In this document: piece after piece, positions 9,905 through 19,818 of the stretch
Position numbering within the stretch: the stretch's first letter is position 1
How the letters are laid out: every line of letters starts with the position of its first letter
NCBI GenBank assembly: GCA_965262565.1
Contig: CBDHFQ010000017.1
Location: forward strand, 62,001-126,000
From: CBDHFQ01 sp965262565
Lineage (GTDB): Bacteria; Bacteroidota; Bacteroidia; J057
Length of the DNA stretch: 64,000 nt
Direction: 5' to 3'
Program-made: the position numbers and the translations under genes
Notes under the pieces: generated by a model
Databases searched by the model: none
What the model was told of the DNA's origin: nothing
The model's input: only the letters and a program-made list of their open reading frames with translations

Positions 9905-9993
9905 ATAACAATAAAAATTAGGTTCTACTTTGAACAGTTGAAATTAGCATAATTCATGCTAAAATCGAATTTGCCTTGGTCCTCATCATTGAC

Positions 9994-10803
9994 CTAGAAA
10001 AAAGAAAGTAACCAATCGTATATTCCTAAAAACCTCATCGCCGAAATAAAGACAATCAAAATGAGTAGTCTATGGATCCAGGTATTAGCATTTGGAACCG
10101 TAGCTGCAAAACGAACCCCTAATACGGCTCCTATAGATTGACAAATAGCCATTAAAATACCCCAACCTATATGCACCTGATTGTACCATAAAAAAATCGC
10201 TAATACGGGTACATTGAATAATAAAACAATTAATACTTTAATGCTATTCGCTGCTACCAAATTGTATCTCGCCATTAGCACCATTCCCGCTAATAACATA
10301 ATTCCTACTCCAGCTTGAATAAAGCCTCCATAAATTCCAATAATAAAGAAAGTTAAGATAGTAAGGGGTTTACGATTGTATTCTCTCGAAGCCTCATTGA
10401 CATTTATCCATCTTTTTGGATTGATAATTAATACACCTAACATGAATACCATTAACCCTCCAATAGCCTGATACATGGTTTCCTTATCCAAGGCAGTAGC
10501 TATCCAGGCACCTAATGCTGCGCCAATTACAGCGGGAACGACCAACCAACCAGCAGCCTTGAAATCTGCGGCCCCATTTTTCCAGAAGCCATAAACTCCG
10601 GTAGCACTTTGGAACAGAGCCCCTATCCTGTTTGTCCCATTAGCGACTGGAGCTGAAAGACCACACATAAAAATGAAAATAGGGAGGGTGATGAGTGACC
10701 CGCTTCCGGCCAGTGTATTGATAATTCCTGTTAGAATCCCAGCTAAAACGATGGTGATCCATTGAAATATAGAAAGGTCAGCCTGTAAAAAATCTTCAAA
10801 CAT
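9994..10803 (-). CDS. TSUP (TauE/SafE) family membrane transporter
   Basis: An integral membrane protein of 269 residues with roughly eight hydrophobic segments. The early motif GIINTLAGSGSLITLP is the TSUP signature, and the repeat-type motif GIYGGFIQAGVG near residue 156 is the second-half counterpart. Members export or import sulfite, sulfonates or other organic anions; the substrate cannot be told here. It is divergent from lysC across a 62-base gap, so the two probably share a promoter region. It lies 89 bases upstream of trpS on the same strand. Confidence 0.88.
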   Translation of the reverse strand: MFEDFLQADLSIFQWITIVLAGILTGIINTLAGSGSLITLPIFIFMCGLSAPVANGTNRIGALFQSATGVYGFWKNGAADFKAAGWLVVPAVIGAALGAWIATALDKETMYQAIGGLMVFMLGVLIINPKRWINVNEASREYNRKPLTILTFFIIGIYGGFIQAGVGIMLLAGMVLMARYNLVAANSIKVLIVLLFNVPVLAIFLWYNQVHIGWGILMAICQSIGAVLGVRFAATVPNANTWIHRLLILIVFISAMRFLGIYDWLLSFF

Positions 10804-10865
10804 ATGCGGATGGTCAATTATTTTGTCCGAAAGTTAGTAGTTTCGCCCAGAGAATAATATAAAAT

Positions 10866-12185
10866 ATGATAGTGATGAAATTTGGTGGCACTTCTGTAGG
10901 AAATGCTGCCAGGATTCGAAGCGTTTACCACATCGTTTCAAGTAGAATAAGCCGTCGTCCGGTAGTTGTTGTCTCTGCGGTGGGAGGAGTTACGGATTTA
11001 TTGATACAAGCGGGAAAAGAAGCCCTCAAAGGGAATGTTTCTATTACCCCTATTCTAAACAAGCACCAGGAGATTTTAGATGTGCTCGATCTTCCTAAAG
11101 ACCTCGTTCAGCAAGAACACGAGTTACTGAACACTTTGTTGACAGGCATTCAAATGATTGGAGAGATTAGCCCTAAAACGTCGGACCTGCTGGTATCCTT
11201 TGGGGAACGAATTTCCTCTCAATTAGTGGCGGCTCATTTTCGACAAATGGGCATGGCTTCCAAGGCACATTTCGCCTACGATATAGGGATGTTGACAGAT
11301 CACCATTTTCAGGAAGCCCGACCATTAGCTGAAGCATATTCCCAACTGAATGCCCATATCGTTCAAATGGATTATGTTCCTGTAATTACCGGCTTTATCG
11401 GCAAGACTCCCGAGGGACATATATCTACCTTGGGAAGAGGAGGTAGTGATTATACAGCAGCTATCGTGGGAGCAGCGATTAACGCTGAGGAGATTCAAAT
11501 CTGGACGGATGTGGACGGAATTCTCACAACTGATCCCAGAATGGTCCATCAAGCTAAAAATATTCCTATCGTCTCCTTTACGGAAGCTGCGGAGTTAGCT
11601 TATTTCGGTGCGAAGGTCTTGCACCCTAAAACGATCAGACCAGCGATGGATCATCAAATTCCCGTTGTAGTCAAAAATACGGGAAATGACCAGCATCATG
11701 GAACGAAAATTATGCCTAGTTCTCCCAAGACAAAAGGAACAGTGAAAGCGATATCTTTTAAGAGAAATGTGAGTGTAGTACATATTTTTTCTTTGCGAAT
11801 GCTGGATGCATATGGGTTCCTGGCCAGGATTTTCAATATTTTTGACAAATATAAGCTTGCAGTAGACGTCGTATCTACCAGTGAGGTAAGTGTTTCTTTA
11901 ACGGTAGATCATCTCAAGCAAATAGAATCTGTGTTGGAGGAGTTATCCACTTTCGCTCAGGTTCGGACGGAACACAATAAGGCCATCATTTGTGTGGTTG
12001 GGGAAGGAATGAGAGAAGAGACGGGAATCGTGGGAGACATTTTTCAGGTAATTTCTCAAGAAGACATCCCTATTTATATGATTTCTCAAGGTGCCTCGGA
12101 TGTGAACCTGACATTTCTGATAGAACAGGCCCAAACCGAAAAAGCGGTTCGGGCATTACACAGTCTATTTTTTGAGAATGATTAG
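10866..12185 (+). CDS. lysC: Aspartate kinase (monofunctional)
   Basis: The first enzyme of the aspartate pathway (lysine, threonine, methionine, diaminopimelate), phosphorylating aspartate. The 439-residue protein begins with the kinase signature KFGGTSVGNA. TLGRGGSDYTAA is the nucleotide/aspartate site, followed by WTDVDGILTTDPR. Two ACT-like segments occupy the last 140 residues, so feedback control by an amino acid is likely. There is no homoserine dehydrogenase domain, so this is not a ThrA-type fusion. A TAGTTTCG element upstream resembles a -7 box but lacks a well-placed -33 partner. Its stop codon interleaves with that of fabI. Confidence 0.95.
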   Translation: MIVMKFGGTSVGNAARIRSVYHIVSSRISRRPVVVVSAVGGVTDLLIQAGKEALKGNVSITPILNKHQEILDVLDLPKDLVQQEHELLNTLLTGIQMIGEISPKTSDLLVSFGERISSQLVAAHFRQMGMASKAHFAYDIGMLTDHHFQEARPLAEAYSQLNAHIVQMDYVPVITGFIGKTPEGHISTLGRGGSDYTAAIVGAAINAEEIQIWTDVDGILTTDPRMVHQAKNIPIVSFTEAAELAYFGAKVLHPKTIRPAMDHQIPVVVKNTGNDQHHGTKIMPSSPKTKGTVKAISFKRNVSVVHIFSLRMLDAYGFLARIFNIFDKYKLAVDVVSTSEVSVSLTVDHLKQIESVLEELSTFAQVRTEHNKAIICVVGEGMREETGIVGDIFQVISQEDIPIYMISQGASDVNLTFLIEQAQTEKAVRALHSLFFEND

Positions 12186-12979
12186 CCAAGCACTTCCGGA
12201 GATAATCCCGTCCAGGAGTACCCACCATCGTGATACAGATTTTGCATGGTAATTTTTTGGGTGTAGTCTGAAAACATCATAATGCAATAATTAGCACAAT
12301 CTTCAGCGGTGGCATTTCCCAAGGGAGAAAGTTTTTCACCGTACTCAAGCATTTTATCGAAACCTGTAATCCCAATTCCCGCTGTAGTAGCAGTAGGTGA
12401 TTGAGATATCGTATTAATCCTTACTTTTCTGTACCTTCCATAATGATACCCAAAGCTTCTGGCAATGGATTCCAGCATCGCTTTTGCTTCAGCCATATCA
12501 CTGTAGTCTCCAAATGTTCTCTGAGCAGCAATGTGAGTTAATGCAAGAATAGACCCCCACTCATTCATTAGATCTCTTTTGTACAGGAGTTGTAAGATCT
12601 TGTGAAAGGACACAGCGGATACATCTATTGTTTTTTGCATCCAATCATAGTTGATGTCAGTGTATGGTCGGCTTTTACGCACATTAGGAGACATACCGAT
12701 AGAATGCAATACAAAATCAATTTTCCCAAAATGATGTTCTACTTCATCCATCAATTTTCCTAAATCTTCCAAAGAAGTGGCATCCGCAGACACTAATGGT
12801 GCGTTTATTTGGTCAGCTAATTCTTTGATCTTGCCTAATCTTAAGGCTACGGGTGCGTTAGTTAACAAGAGGTCTGCCCCTTCTTGCTGCGCTTTTTCGG
12901 CTACTTTCCAGGCGATGGATGCTTGATCCAATGCCCCAAAAACGAGTCCTTTTTTTCCCTCTAGTAATTGCTTGGCCAT
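12182..12979 (-). CDS. fabI: Enoyl-[acyl-carrier-protein] reductase, FabI-type
   Basis: An SDR-fold reductase for the last step of fatty acid elongation, with NAD(P)H. The 265-residue length and the FabI-style start (GKKGLVFGALDQASIAWKV, no classical GxGxxG) fit. SIGMSPN lies near 93-99. The catalytic pair is Y159 and K166 in YSDMAEAK, the FabI Y-x6-K spacing. The residue aligning with Tyr146 of the E. coli enzyme, ten before the catalytic Tyr, is His149 (ALTHIAAQR). The segment SQSPTATTAG replaces the usual GP(I)RTLA loop, as in a Bacteroidota FabI subgroup. The gene converges on lysC with a four-base stop-codon overlap. Confidence 0.88.
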   Translation of the reverse strand: MAKQLLEGKKGLVFGALDQASIAWKVAEKAQQEGADLLLTNAPVALRLGKIKELADQINAPLVSADATSLEDLGKLMDEVEHHFGKIDFVLHSIGMSPNVRKSRPYTDINYDWMQKTIDVSAVSFHKILQLLYKRDLMNEWGSILALTHIAAQRTFGDYSDMAEAKAMLESIARSFGYHYGRYRKVRINTISQSPTATTAGIGITGFDKMLEYGEKLSPLGNATAEDCANYCIMMFSDYTQKITMQNLYHDGGYSWTGLSPEVLG

Positions 12980-13118
12980 AAATAATTAATGTTCTTAACT
13001 GAAAAAAGTCATATGCTATGTAAAATTGATCACAATCTACTCACATTATTCCTTTCCATGCAATTTTGAAATTGGAGAATCATTCTCTTTTTTTGCGGAT
13101 TAAAAAATATACAAATTG

Positions 13119-13847
13119 ATGTCAGAGGTCCTGGTTATTGTTCCTACTTATAATGAGCGCGAGAATATAACTTCTTTAATAGAAGCAGTAATGGATATTC
13201 TTCCAGGGGCGCATATGCTTATCGTGGAGGATAATTCTCCCGACGGTACAGCTGAAATAGTACGTAATTTAATGGATCGATATGCTGGTCGATTACACAT
13301 GGAGGAACGGAAGGGAAAGTTGGGATTGGGAACAGCTTATATTCATGGCTTTAAATGGGCCGTGGAAAAAGGATATGCTTACATATTCGAAATGGACGCG
13401 GATTTCAGTCACAATCCTGAAGATTTACCTGCGCTTTTGGAAGCTTGTAAAGAAGAAGGATATGATGTAGCCATAGGCTCGAGATATGTAAAAGGAGTTA
13501 ATGTGGTGAATTGGCCAATAGGTAGGGTACTGATGAGCTACTTCGCCAGTGTTTATGTCAGATGGATAACCCGAATGCCTATCATGGATGCTACAGCAGG
13601 ATACAAATGTTATCGTCGAAAGGTACTGGAAAAAATTCTCAGTAAGCCCATTAAGTTTGTTGGATATGCTTTCCAGATTGAAATGAAATTCCGAGCGTGG
13701 AAATACGGATTCAAGATAAAAGAAGTTCCCATTATCTTCAGAGACAGAACCCAGGGAGAATCAAAAATGTCCACAGGTATTTTCCGGGAAGCATTTTTAG
13801 GGGTTATGTACATGAAAATACATTCCTGGTTTCAAAACTGGAAATAG
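13119..13847 (+). CDS. Polyprenol monophosphomannose synthase-like glycosyltransferase (GT2)
   Basis: A family 2 glycosyltransferase of 243 residues, the size of bacterial Dpm1-like enzymes that transfer a sugar from a nucleotide donor to polyprenyl phosphate. The amino end VIVPTYNERENI, the metal motif MDADFSHNPEDLP and IGSRYVKG are all diagnostic. RDRTQGESKMS near the end is the acceptor-side loop. There is no C-terminal membrane domain, so it should be a cytosolic, membrane-associated enzyme. The ATG at 13119 follows a TTG, and the ATG is the likely start. It is divergent from fabI. Confidence 0.92.
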   Translation: MSEVLVIVPTYNERENITSLIEAVMDILPGAHMLIVEDNSPDGTAEIVRNLMDRYAGRLHMEERKGKLGLGTAYIHGFKWAVEKGYAYIFEMDADFSHNPEDLPALLEACKEEGYDVAIGSRYVKGVNVVNWPIGRVLMSYFASVYVRWITRMPIMDATAGYKCYRRKVLEKILSKPIKFVGYAFQIEMKFRAWKYGFKIKEVPIIFRDRTQGESKMSTGIFREAFLGVMYMKIHSWFQNWK

Positions 13848-13985
13848 TCTTCTGTAGTCACCTGTGTTAATCGAATGTTGAGATTCTTCCCTCTCCTTCC
13901 CAATCCAAGCATAGCTCATTGGCACAAATAATCCACCATCTTTTACCTCAACAAGGAGAAGGATCATTCCTTTGCTCATTTACTA

Positions 13986-15695
13986 CTACAATTCCCGCTG
14001 ATAATTGACCTCCCCTCCTACTATCGTCATCATCACTTTAGTAGTTAATATCTGATCTTCGGAAATAGTCATAATATCCCGATCCAGAATAGTAAAGTCT
14101 GCCCTTTTCCCCACTTCAATAGATCCTTTAAGCGCTTCTTCAAAGGCTCCGTAAGCAGCATCAATGGTATACGATCTCAGTGCTTGTTCCCTGCTCATCT
14201 TCTGGCTGGCTTCATATCCACTTTCAGGCATTCCTTTCAGTGTTTTCCTACTTACAGAAGCATAAAAGCTTGCCAACGGGCTAACGGGTTCTACGGGAGC
14301 ATCCGTACCATTAATGACTCTCGACCCTGCTTGTATCAATTTTTGCCAAACATATGCTCCTTCTTCAATACGTTCTTTTCCCAATCTATCAATGGCCCAA
14401 GGACGATCACTGGACATATGAATTGCTTGCATGGAAGGAATTACTCCTAATTCAGCAAAACGGGGAATATCTTCTTCAGTTAAATGTTGAGCGTGTTCAA
14501 TTCGAAGTCGATGATCCGAGTCCAATTTTCCTTCTTCTCCTAACGCTCTTTCATAAGCATCCAGCGCTTCCCGATTAGCCCTATCTCCTATGGCATGGGT
14601 ACATACCTGAAATCCGTGACGTACACCTTCTTTAACTACCATAAATAACTCTTCCATATCCATTACTGCATGTCCAAAATGGTTACTCCTATCTGCATAG
14701 GCGCGCAATAACCATGCTCCACGAGAACCTAAAGCTCCATCTGCATACAATTTAAGCGCACGTATAGTTAGCCTTCCCTCAGGGTGAATATCTGGCCCTC
14801 TCTCGAACCATTGGCTTAGCAATTCCCTATCTCTTCCGGATAACATGACCCATAAATTGATATCCAATTCTCCATCTGCCAACATTTGTCGGTATAAGGC
14901 TATATCTATGGAATCAGATCCCGCATCCTGAAAAGAAGTAATTCCATTTTCAAGACACTCCTGAATGGCAAACTTAAGTGCTCTTCTTCTGCGATCAGAA
15001 GTTTCATCCGGAATATGTCTCGCTACTATAGCTTCTGCATTTTCGACTAACACTCCGGTGGGATTACCCTCATCATCCATAATAATCTCTCCTTCCCCTC
15101 CAATTTCTTCATCTCCACTTAATTCAGCTATTTCCATCGCTTTGGCATTAACAAAAGCAGCATGTCCTGAAGCATGTCTCAGATATACAGGATTATCAGG
15201 AGAAACCTTACTGAGCGCTTCATGAGTTTGATATCCCAATACCATAGGTTCTGGAGGCGTATCCCATTTATCCTGATGCCACCCTCTTCCCAGGATCCAT
15301 TCTCCAGGCTTAGAAGCTTTCACCGCAGAAGCTACCTTCTCCACCAGTTCCTCATAACTTTTCACCTGATTCAAATCTACATTGAGCTTGGAATATCCCA
15401 ATCCCATAATATGTGCATGACTTTCTATTAACCCGGGAAAAATAGTCATATCACCAACATCAATTTGCTTTGTTTTCGCATCCTGAAATTTTTCCACCTC
15501 GACGTTTGTCCCTAGACTAAGAATTTTTCCATCCTTAATAGCTACCGCCTGGACAATGGGGTTTTTGTCATCTACCGTATATATTTTTTCAGCTGTAAGT
15601 ATTAAATCAGCAGCATTATGAGGTTGGTTTGTACAAGCTGATACCAATACAAGCAAACAGCAACAACCACAAAATCGAATCAGGGTTTCAGTCAT
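13986..15695 (-). CDS. Amidohydrolase lipoprotein (YtcJ-like)
   Basis: A metal-dependent hydrolase of the amidohydrolase superfamily, 569 residues, predicted to be a lipoprotein: the signal region ends LVSAC with Cys21 as the lipidation site. ESHAHIMG gives the HxH metal motif, HAIGDRAN and IEHAQHL carry later metal/active-site histidines, and NGTDAPVEP carries the conserved aspartate. The closing segment GKRADFTILDRD is the usual composite-domain ending. The substrate is unknown; the family hydrolyses amides, esters and cyclic ureides. It stands alone, and the 137-base gap downstream has no clear feature. Confidence 0.88.
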   Translation of the reverse strand: MTETLIRFCGCCCLLVLVSACTNQPHNAADLILTAEKIYTVDDKNPIVQAVAIKDGKILSLGTNVEVEKFQDAKTKQIDVGDMTIFPGLIESHAHIMGLGYSKLNVDLNQVKSYEELVEKVASAVKASKPGEWILGRGWHQDKWDTPPEPMVLGYQTHEALSKVSPDNPVYLRHASGHAAFVNAKAMEIAELSGDEEIGGEGEIIMDDEGNPTGVLVENAEAIVARHIPDETSDRRRRALKFAIQECLENGITSFQDAGSDSIDIALYRQMLADGELDINLWVMLSGRDRELLSQWFERGPDIHPEGRLTIRALKLYADGALGSRGAWLLRAYADRSNHFGHAVMDMEELFMVVKEGVRHGFQVCTHAIGDRANREALDAYERALGEEGKLDSDHRLRIEHAQHLTEEDIPRFAELGVIPSMQAIHMSSDRPWAIDRLGKERIEEGAYVWQKLIQAGSRVINGTDAPVEPVSPLASFYASVSRKTLKGMPESGYEASQKMSREQALRSYTIDAAYGAFEEALKGSIEVGKRADFTILDRDIMTISEDQILTTKVMMTIVGGEVNYQREL

Positions 15696-15826
15696 TATGC
15701 TAAATTATTTGTTGGATTATATTACGATATTATAAATTATATAAGATAGTTGGAAAATAATATCAAAATCATTGATAGTTGTGGAATATAATTTGCAATT
15801 TTTCAACTCACAAAATCTCCGTTCTT

Positions 15827-17248
15827 ATGTATGTCAGCAAAGCACTAACGACCAAGGAAAAAGCCTTATCCATAAATCTCACAGAAGATATTTACGGCTC
15901 ATTTGCAGAAATAGGAGCCGGTCAGGAAATAGCCGCTCAGTTTTTCAAAGCGGGTGGTGCTTCTGGTACCATCGCAAAAACGATGTCAGCCTATGACATG
16001 TCCTTCAGTGATGCAATTTATGGAAAAACAAAGCGATATGTGTCCAGAGAGCGATTGATGACGATGTTGGAAAAAGAGTATTTATTACTTCCAGAGCGTC
16101 TTCCTAAATTAGGCAAAAAAACGCGCTTCTTTACGATAGCTGACACAATAGAAACCCTTAATTTTCGTCGCACCAATAAAGGACAGGGATGGATGGGGGT
16201 TCGCTTCCAATTATCGCCCGAACAAGCTCCCAACGATTGTATCATGCACATTAATTTAAATGATACGGAGGTGCAGTGGCAACAGCAAGCGGTGGGCATC
16301 TTGGGAGTGAACTTAATCTATGCATGTTTCTTTGCCCGTGATATCGACCATTTCCTGGATATCCTCCTCGAAGACTTGTCTACCAGAAGAATAGAAATAG
16401 ATATGCTCAGTTTTTCAGGTCCTGATTATCATTCATTTGATAATCGCATATTAAGCCTGAAACTAGTGCGTAAAGGGATGAGTCATGCGGCAATGTTCGG
16501 GCCGGATGGAAAAAATGTACAGCCATCAGAAATATTGTACAAGAAACATATTCTGATTATGAGAGGTAGGTTTAGGCCCGTCACTCATGTTAATTTAGAT
16601 ATGCTGGCTTCGGGAAAGTCCCAATTTATGCAAGATGAGGAGGTTGATCCTCAACAAATTCAAATCCTATGGGAACTCACCTTATCTAATCTTACTTCGG
16701 ATGGAAAAATAGACGAAAAGGATTTCCTGGACAGGGTGGATATTCTTTGCTCCTTGGGTCAAACCGTGATGATTTCTAACTATCACGAATATTATAAACT
16801 GGTTTCTTTCCTCACCCAATTTGTCAGAGGAAAAAAAATGGGAATTATTCTGGGGATATTCAACCTGCAAATGATCTTCGATGAAAAATATTATACAGAT
16901 CTGAAAGGAGGTATTTTGGAGGCATTTGGAATATTATTTGGGACCAACCTAAAAATTTATGTTTATCCTGCCATCCGAGAAGATCATCCTGAAGGAAATT
17001 TGTACACCTGTAAAAATTTCGAATTGACCCCTGATTTGTATAGTTTATTCCAATATCTGAGAGAAAATAATAAGCTGGAGGATATAGAAGGGATTGATAG
17101 AGATATCTTAAATATTACTTCGGACAGAGTATTACAGATGATAAGAACCAATCAAAAAGGATGGGAAGAAATGGTTCCTGAAGAAGTAGAAACTGCTATT
17201 AAAAGGTATCATTTATTTGGATATCAGGATAAAGTGAAGATAGTGTAA
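15827..17248 (+). CDS. Conserved protein of unknown function, often mislabelled in databases
   Basis: A soluble-looking protein of about 473 residues starting MYVSKALTT; an upstream in-frame extension to 15779 adds residues that do not resemble the family. The conserved opening ALTTKEKALSIN...IYGSFAEIGAGQEIAAQFF, then GGASGTIAKTMSAYD and DAIYG, are hallmarks of a widely conserved protein I recall from Bacteroidota and other phyla. From memory it has been annotated as a TonB-dependent receptor or a nicotinate-nucleotide adenylyltransferase. Neither fits: there is no signal peptide, beta-barrel pattern, plug, or nucleotidyltransferase HxGH motif. No catalytic motif is recognised. It converges on the ABC permease gene with a 13-base gap. 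Confidence 0.8.
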   Translation: MYVSKALTTKEKALSINLTEDIYGSFAEIGAGQEIAAQFFKAGGASGTIAKTMSAYDMSFSDAIYGKTKRYVSRERLMTMLEKEYLLLPERLPKLGKKTRFFTIADTIETLNFRRTNKGQGWMGVRFQLSPEQAPNDCIMHINLNDTEVQWQQQAVGILGVNLIYACFFARDIDHFLDILLEDLSTRRIEIDMLSFSGPDYHSFDNRILSLKLVRKGMSHAAMFGPDGKNVQPSEILYKKHILIMRGRFRPVTHVNLDMLASGKSQFMQDEEVDPQQIQILWELTLSNLTSDGKIDEKDFLDRVDILCSLGQTVMISNYHEYYKLVSFLTQFVRGKKMGIILGIFNLQMIFDEKYYTDLKGGILEAFGILFGTNLKIYVYPAIREDHPEGNLYTCKNFELTPDLYSLFQYLRENNKLEDIEGIDRDILNITSDRVLQMIRTNQKGWEEMVPEEVETAIKRYHLFGYQDKVKIV

Positions 17249-17261
17249 TCAAGGTTAAGGC

Positions 17262-19808
17262 TCAATCTACATTCTCTCTCAATATTTCTAATGGCGGCTT
17301 CCTTAATACTGATCTTATATTAAACAGTCCGGTGATGGTAGTAAGCATCGTGATCGATATGATAATAACAGAAATAGCTATCGGATCGGGAACAAATGTA
17401 GCGTCAAAACTAAATATAGCCAGAAAATAAGTACCAATTAAAGACAGGATTACCCCAACTATACTGGCAATCAATCCCAATATCATATATTCTCCTGCAT
17501 TTATTTTTAATATCTGAGATCTGTTGGCACCTATGGTTCTCAACAATACACTTTCTTTTATTCTTTGGTACTTGCTATTTACTACTGAGGAGATAAGTAC
17601 AATTAATCCTGTTATCATACTTAAAAGTGCCATAAATTGAATGACAAAGGAAACTCTGTTTAATATGTTATCAATTGTTTGCATCACAAATCTGAGATCT
17701 ATAATCGCAACGGTAGGAAAGTTTTGGGCTATTTTTCTTTGAAATTTAGCTCCTTTTTCAATGTCCGGTTCATTTAAAAACATAACTCTGAATTGAGGAG
17801 CCTTTTCCAATACACCTACTGGAAAGACAACATAAAAGCTAAATGGATCTTTATTATAATCTAATTTTCGCAAGCTGCCAACTACTACTGTTAATTCTGC
17901 TCCTTGCACATCGAAGGTAAGTGTATCTCCTAAAGATACTTTCAGGTCTTTTTTAGCGAACTCCTCTTCCATTGAAATGGGAACAAGGCTTGAAGATGAT
18001 TCCCATTGGTCCACCCAATTACCTTCTACTACAGTTTCTGCTTCAGTTAAATCGGAACGGTAAGTGGTTCTGTATTCTCTTCGAAAGACCCAATCTTTCA
18101 CTTTTCTGGTAGAATCGGCCAAAACCTCCTCTGCCGTTCTGCTTCCAATCATTTTTAAACGCATGGTAATCACCGGGATATCGTTTACTAAAGGTATCTC
18201 ACTTTCCTCTATAGCTGAAACCAAATCTGCCTGCTGATTAGCTTGAATTCCAAAAAGAATAATATTGGAAGGGGTATCTCCCTGTCCGAAATTCACCTGA
18301 GATAATAATAATTGCTGAACAAAGAACATTGTGCTAATGAAAATGGTCCCCAAGCCAATAGAAACGATAAGCAGAATCGTTTGATTTTGCGGACGGTAAA
18401 GATTAGATATGCTTTGCCTTAGCAAGTACGGCCATGAAAGAGGCAAGTACTTTTTAAGCCATTTCATTAATAGTAAAGCGATCCCCCAAAGAATAAGGAA
18501 AAAGACTACCATACCTCCACTAAAGGCAGCTGCTTCTTTCCAATCAGCAATTTGTATATAGGCAAAAGTAAATACAAATAGAAAAATGACCCCATAAATA
18601 ATCCAAACATAGATATCCCGATTGATTGTCGTTTCCTCAAAGGGTTGTCTTAGAGCAGATAGAGGAGATACTTTTCTAACTTGTAATAGGGGAATTAAAG
18701 CGAATAATACCGCAATGATCATCCCCAAACTGATTCCTCCTATAATAGATATCCAAGAAATCTCATTGCTCACCTCTACAACTAAAAAATCCTTCAGCAT
18801 GTAAGGTAAAAGCTGTTGAAGAAAGCTTCCTGCTAATGCTCCACCAAGCCCTCCCACCAACCCGGTTCCCGCAATCTGAATAAGATACATAGTGAAGGTC
18901 TGAGTTCGTGATAGCCCTAAACATCTTAAGGTAGCGACACTTGGCAATTTTCCATTAAGATATACATTAACGGCACTGGCTACTCCTAAACATCCTAATA
19001 ATAATGCAATAAAAGCTACTAAACTTAGAAAAGTGGCTAAATTTTTATATGCATTGCCCAATCCCCGTTTCCTGTCTTCAAGGGTTTCTATTCTAAATCC
19101 TTTTGCTTCTAATTTGGGGCGAATAGATTCTGCTAATTCTACTACTTCTATGTTATCCGGGAACTGATAAAAGTACTTATAGATGATTCTACTTCCTGGC
19201 CTGATGAGTCCAGTTTCTTCTACATATTGGATAGGCATATAGACCACAGGAGCAACAGAAGCGGAAAATCCACTTTGTCCAGGAGCCTGAAAAAGTCTTC
19301 CTTCAACTTCAAGCATTACTTTCCCAATACGAATAGAGTCTCCTTCTGCTGCATCGAACTGCAAAAGAAGGGTTTCTTCTACAAGGGCCAGTTTATCGTT
19401 TCTAAAGCTTGAGGCTGCTTCCAATGGTAAGGTCTCCAGTTGGCCATAAAATGGGAACTTTTCTTCTATCGCTCTCACCTGAATAAACCTCGTTCCCATA
19501 TTTTCAGGAAAAAAGATCATCGTATTAAAGGATATTTCAGAGGCTCTATCACCTGGGAGAGAATCTAATATTGCCATACTAACTGAATCTGGTGGAAACC
19601 GGGAAGAGATAGACATATCTGCTCCAAGTAAGGTTCCCACTTGTGAATTAATATCCCGGTTTAAATTCTCACTAAAACTGTTAATTGCAACTAAAGCCCC
19701 TATCCCCATCATCACTGAGATAATACTTAACAGAAGCCTGGAGAGACTTTTGCGACTATCTCTCAGAGCCATCCTAAACAGCCATCTTACATTTAGCTTT
19801 TTAGCCAT
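17262..19808 (-). CDS. ABC transporter permease with two FtsX domains (YbbP-like)
   Basis: An inner-membrane permease of 848 residues. It has an amino-terminal membrane anchor with a periplasmic domain, a first FtsX segment around residues 255-380, a central pair of membrane helices, a second periplasmic domain and a second FtsX segment at the end (residues about 715-840). Ten hydrophobic segments can be counted roughly. This architecture matches E. coli YbbP and other lipid/lipoprotein-type permeases. It starts 10 bases after the ATPase gene, so the two form an operon and presumably one complex. The substrate is unknown; hydrophobic molecules or envelope lipids are possible. Confidence 0.9.
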   Translation of the reverse strand: MAKKLNVRWLFRMALRDSRKSLSRLLLSIISVMMGIGALVAINSFSENLNRDINSQVGTLLGADMSISSRFPPDSVSMAILDSLPGDRASEISFNTMIFFPENMGTRFIQVRAIEEKFPFYGQLETLPLEAASSFRNDKLALVEETLLLQFDAAEGDSIRIGKVMLEVEGRLFQAPGQSGFSASVAPVVYMPIQYVEETGLIRPGSRIIYKYFYQFPDNIEVVELAESIRPKLEAKGFRIETLEDRKRGLGNAYKNLATFLSLVAFIALLLGCLGVASAVNVYLNGKLPSVATLRCLGLSRTQTFTMYLIQIAGTGLVGGLGGALAGSFLQQLLPYMLKDFLVVEVSNEISWISIIGGISLGMIIAVLFALIPLLQVRKVSPLSALRQPFEETTINRDIYVWIIYGVIFLFVFTFAYIQIADWKEAAAFSGGMVVFFLILWGIALLLMKWLKKYLPLSWPYLLRQSISNLYRPQNQTILLIVSIGLGTIFISTMFFVQQLLLSQVNFGQGDTPSNIILFGIQANQQADLVSAIEESEIPLVNDIPVITMRLKMIGSRTAEEVLADSTRKVKDWVFRREYRTTYRSDLTEAETVVEGNWVDQWESSSSLVPISMEEEFAKKDLKVSLGDTLTFDVQGAELTVVVGSLRKLDYNKDPFSFYVVFPVGVLEKAPQFRVMFLNEPDIEKGAKFQRKIAQNFPTVAIIDLRFVMQTIDNILNRVSFVIQFMALLSMITGLIVLISSVVNSKYQRIKESVLLRTIGANRSQILKINAGEYMILGLIASIVGVILSLIGTYFLAIFSFDATFVPDPIAISVIIISITMLTTITGLFNIRSVLRKPPLEILRENVD

Positions 19809-19818
19809 TGGATTTTTC

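Noticed and set aside
13797..13979. Minus-strand frame overlapping the end of the GT2 gene
   Set aside because: It is mostly antisense to a well-supported gene and has no features.
15827..17248. Calling this gene a TonB-dependent receptor or nucleotidyltransferase
   Set aside because: No signal peptide, beta-barrel pattern or nucleotidyltransferase motif is present.
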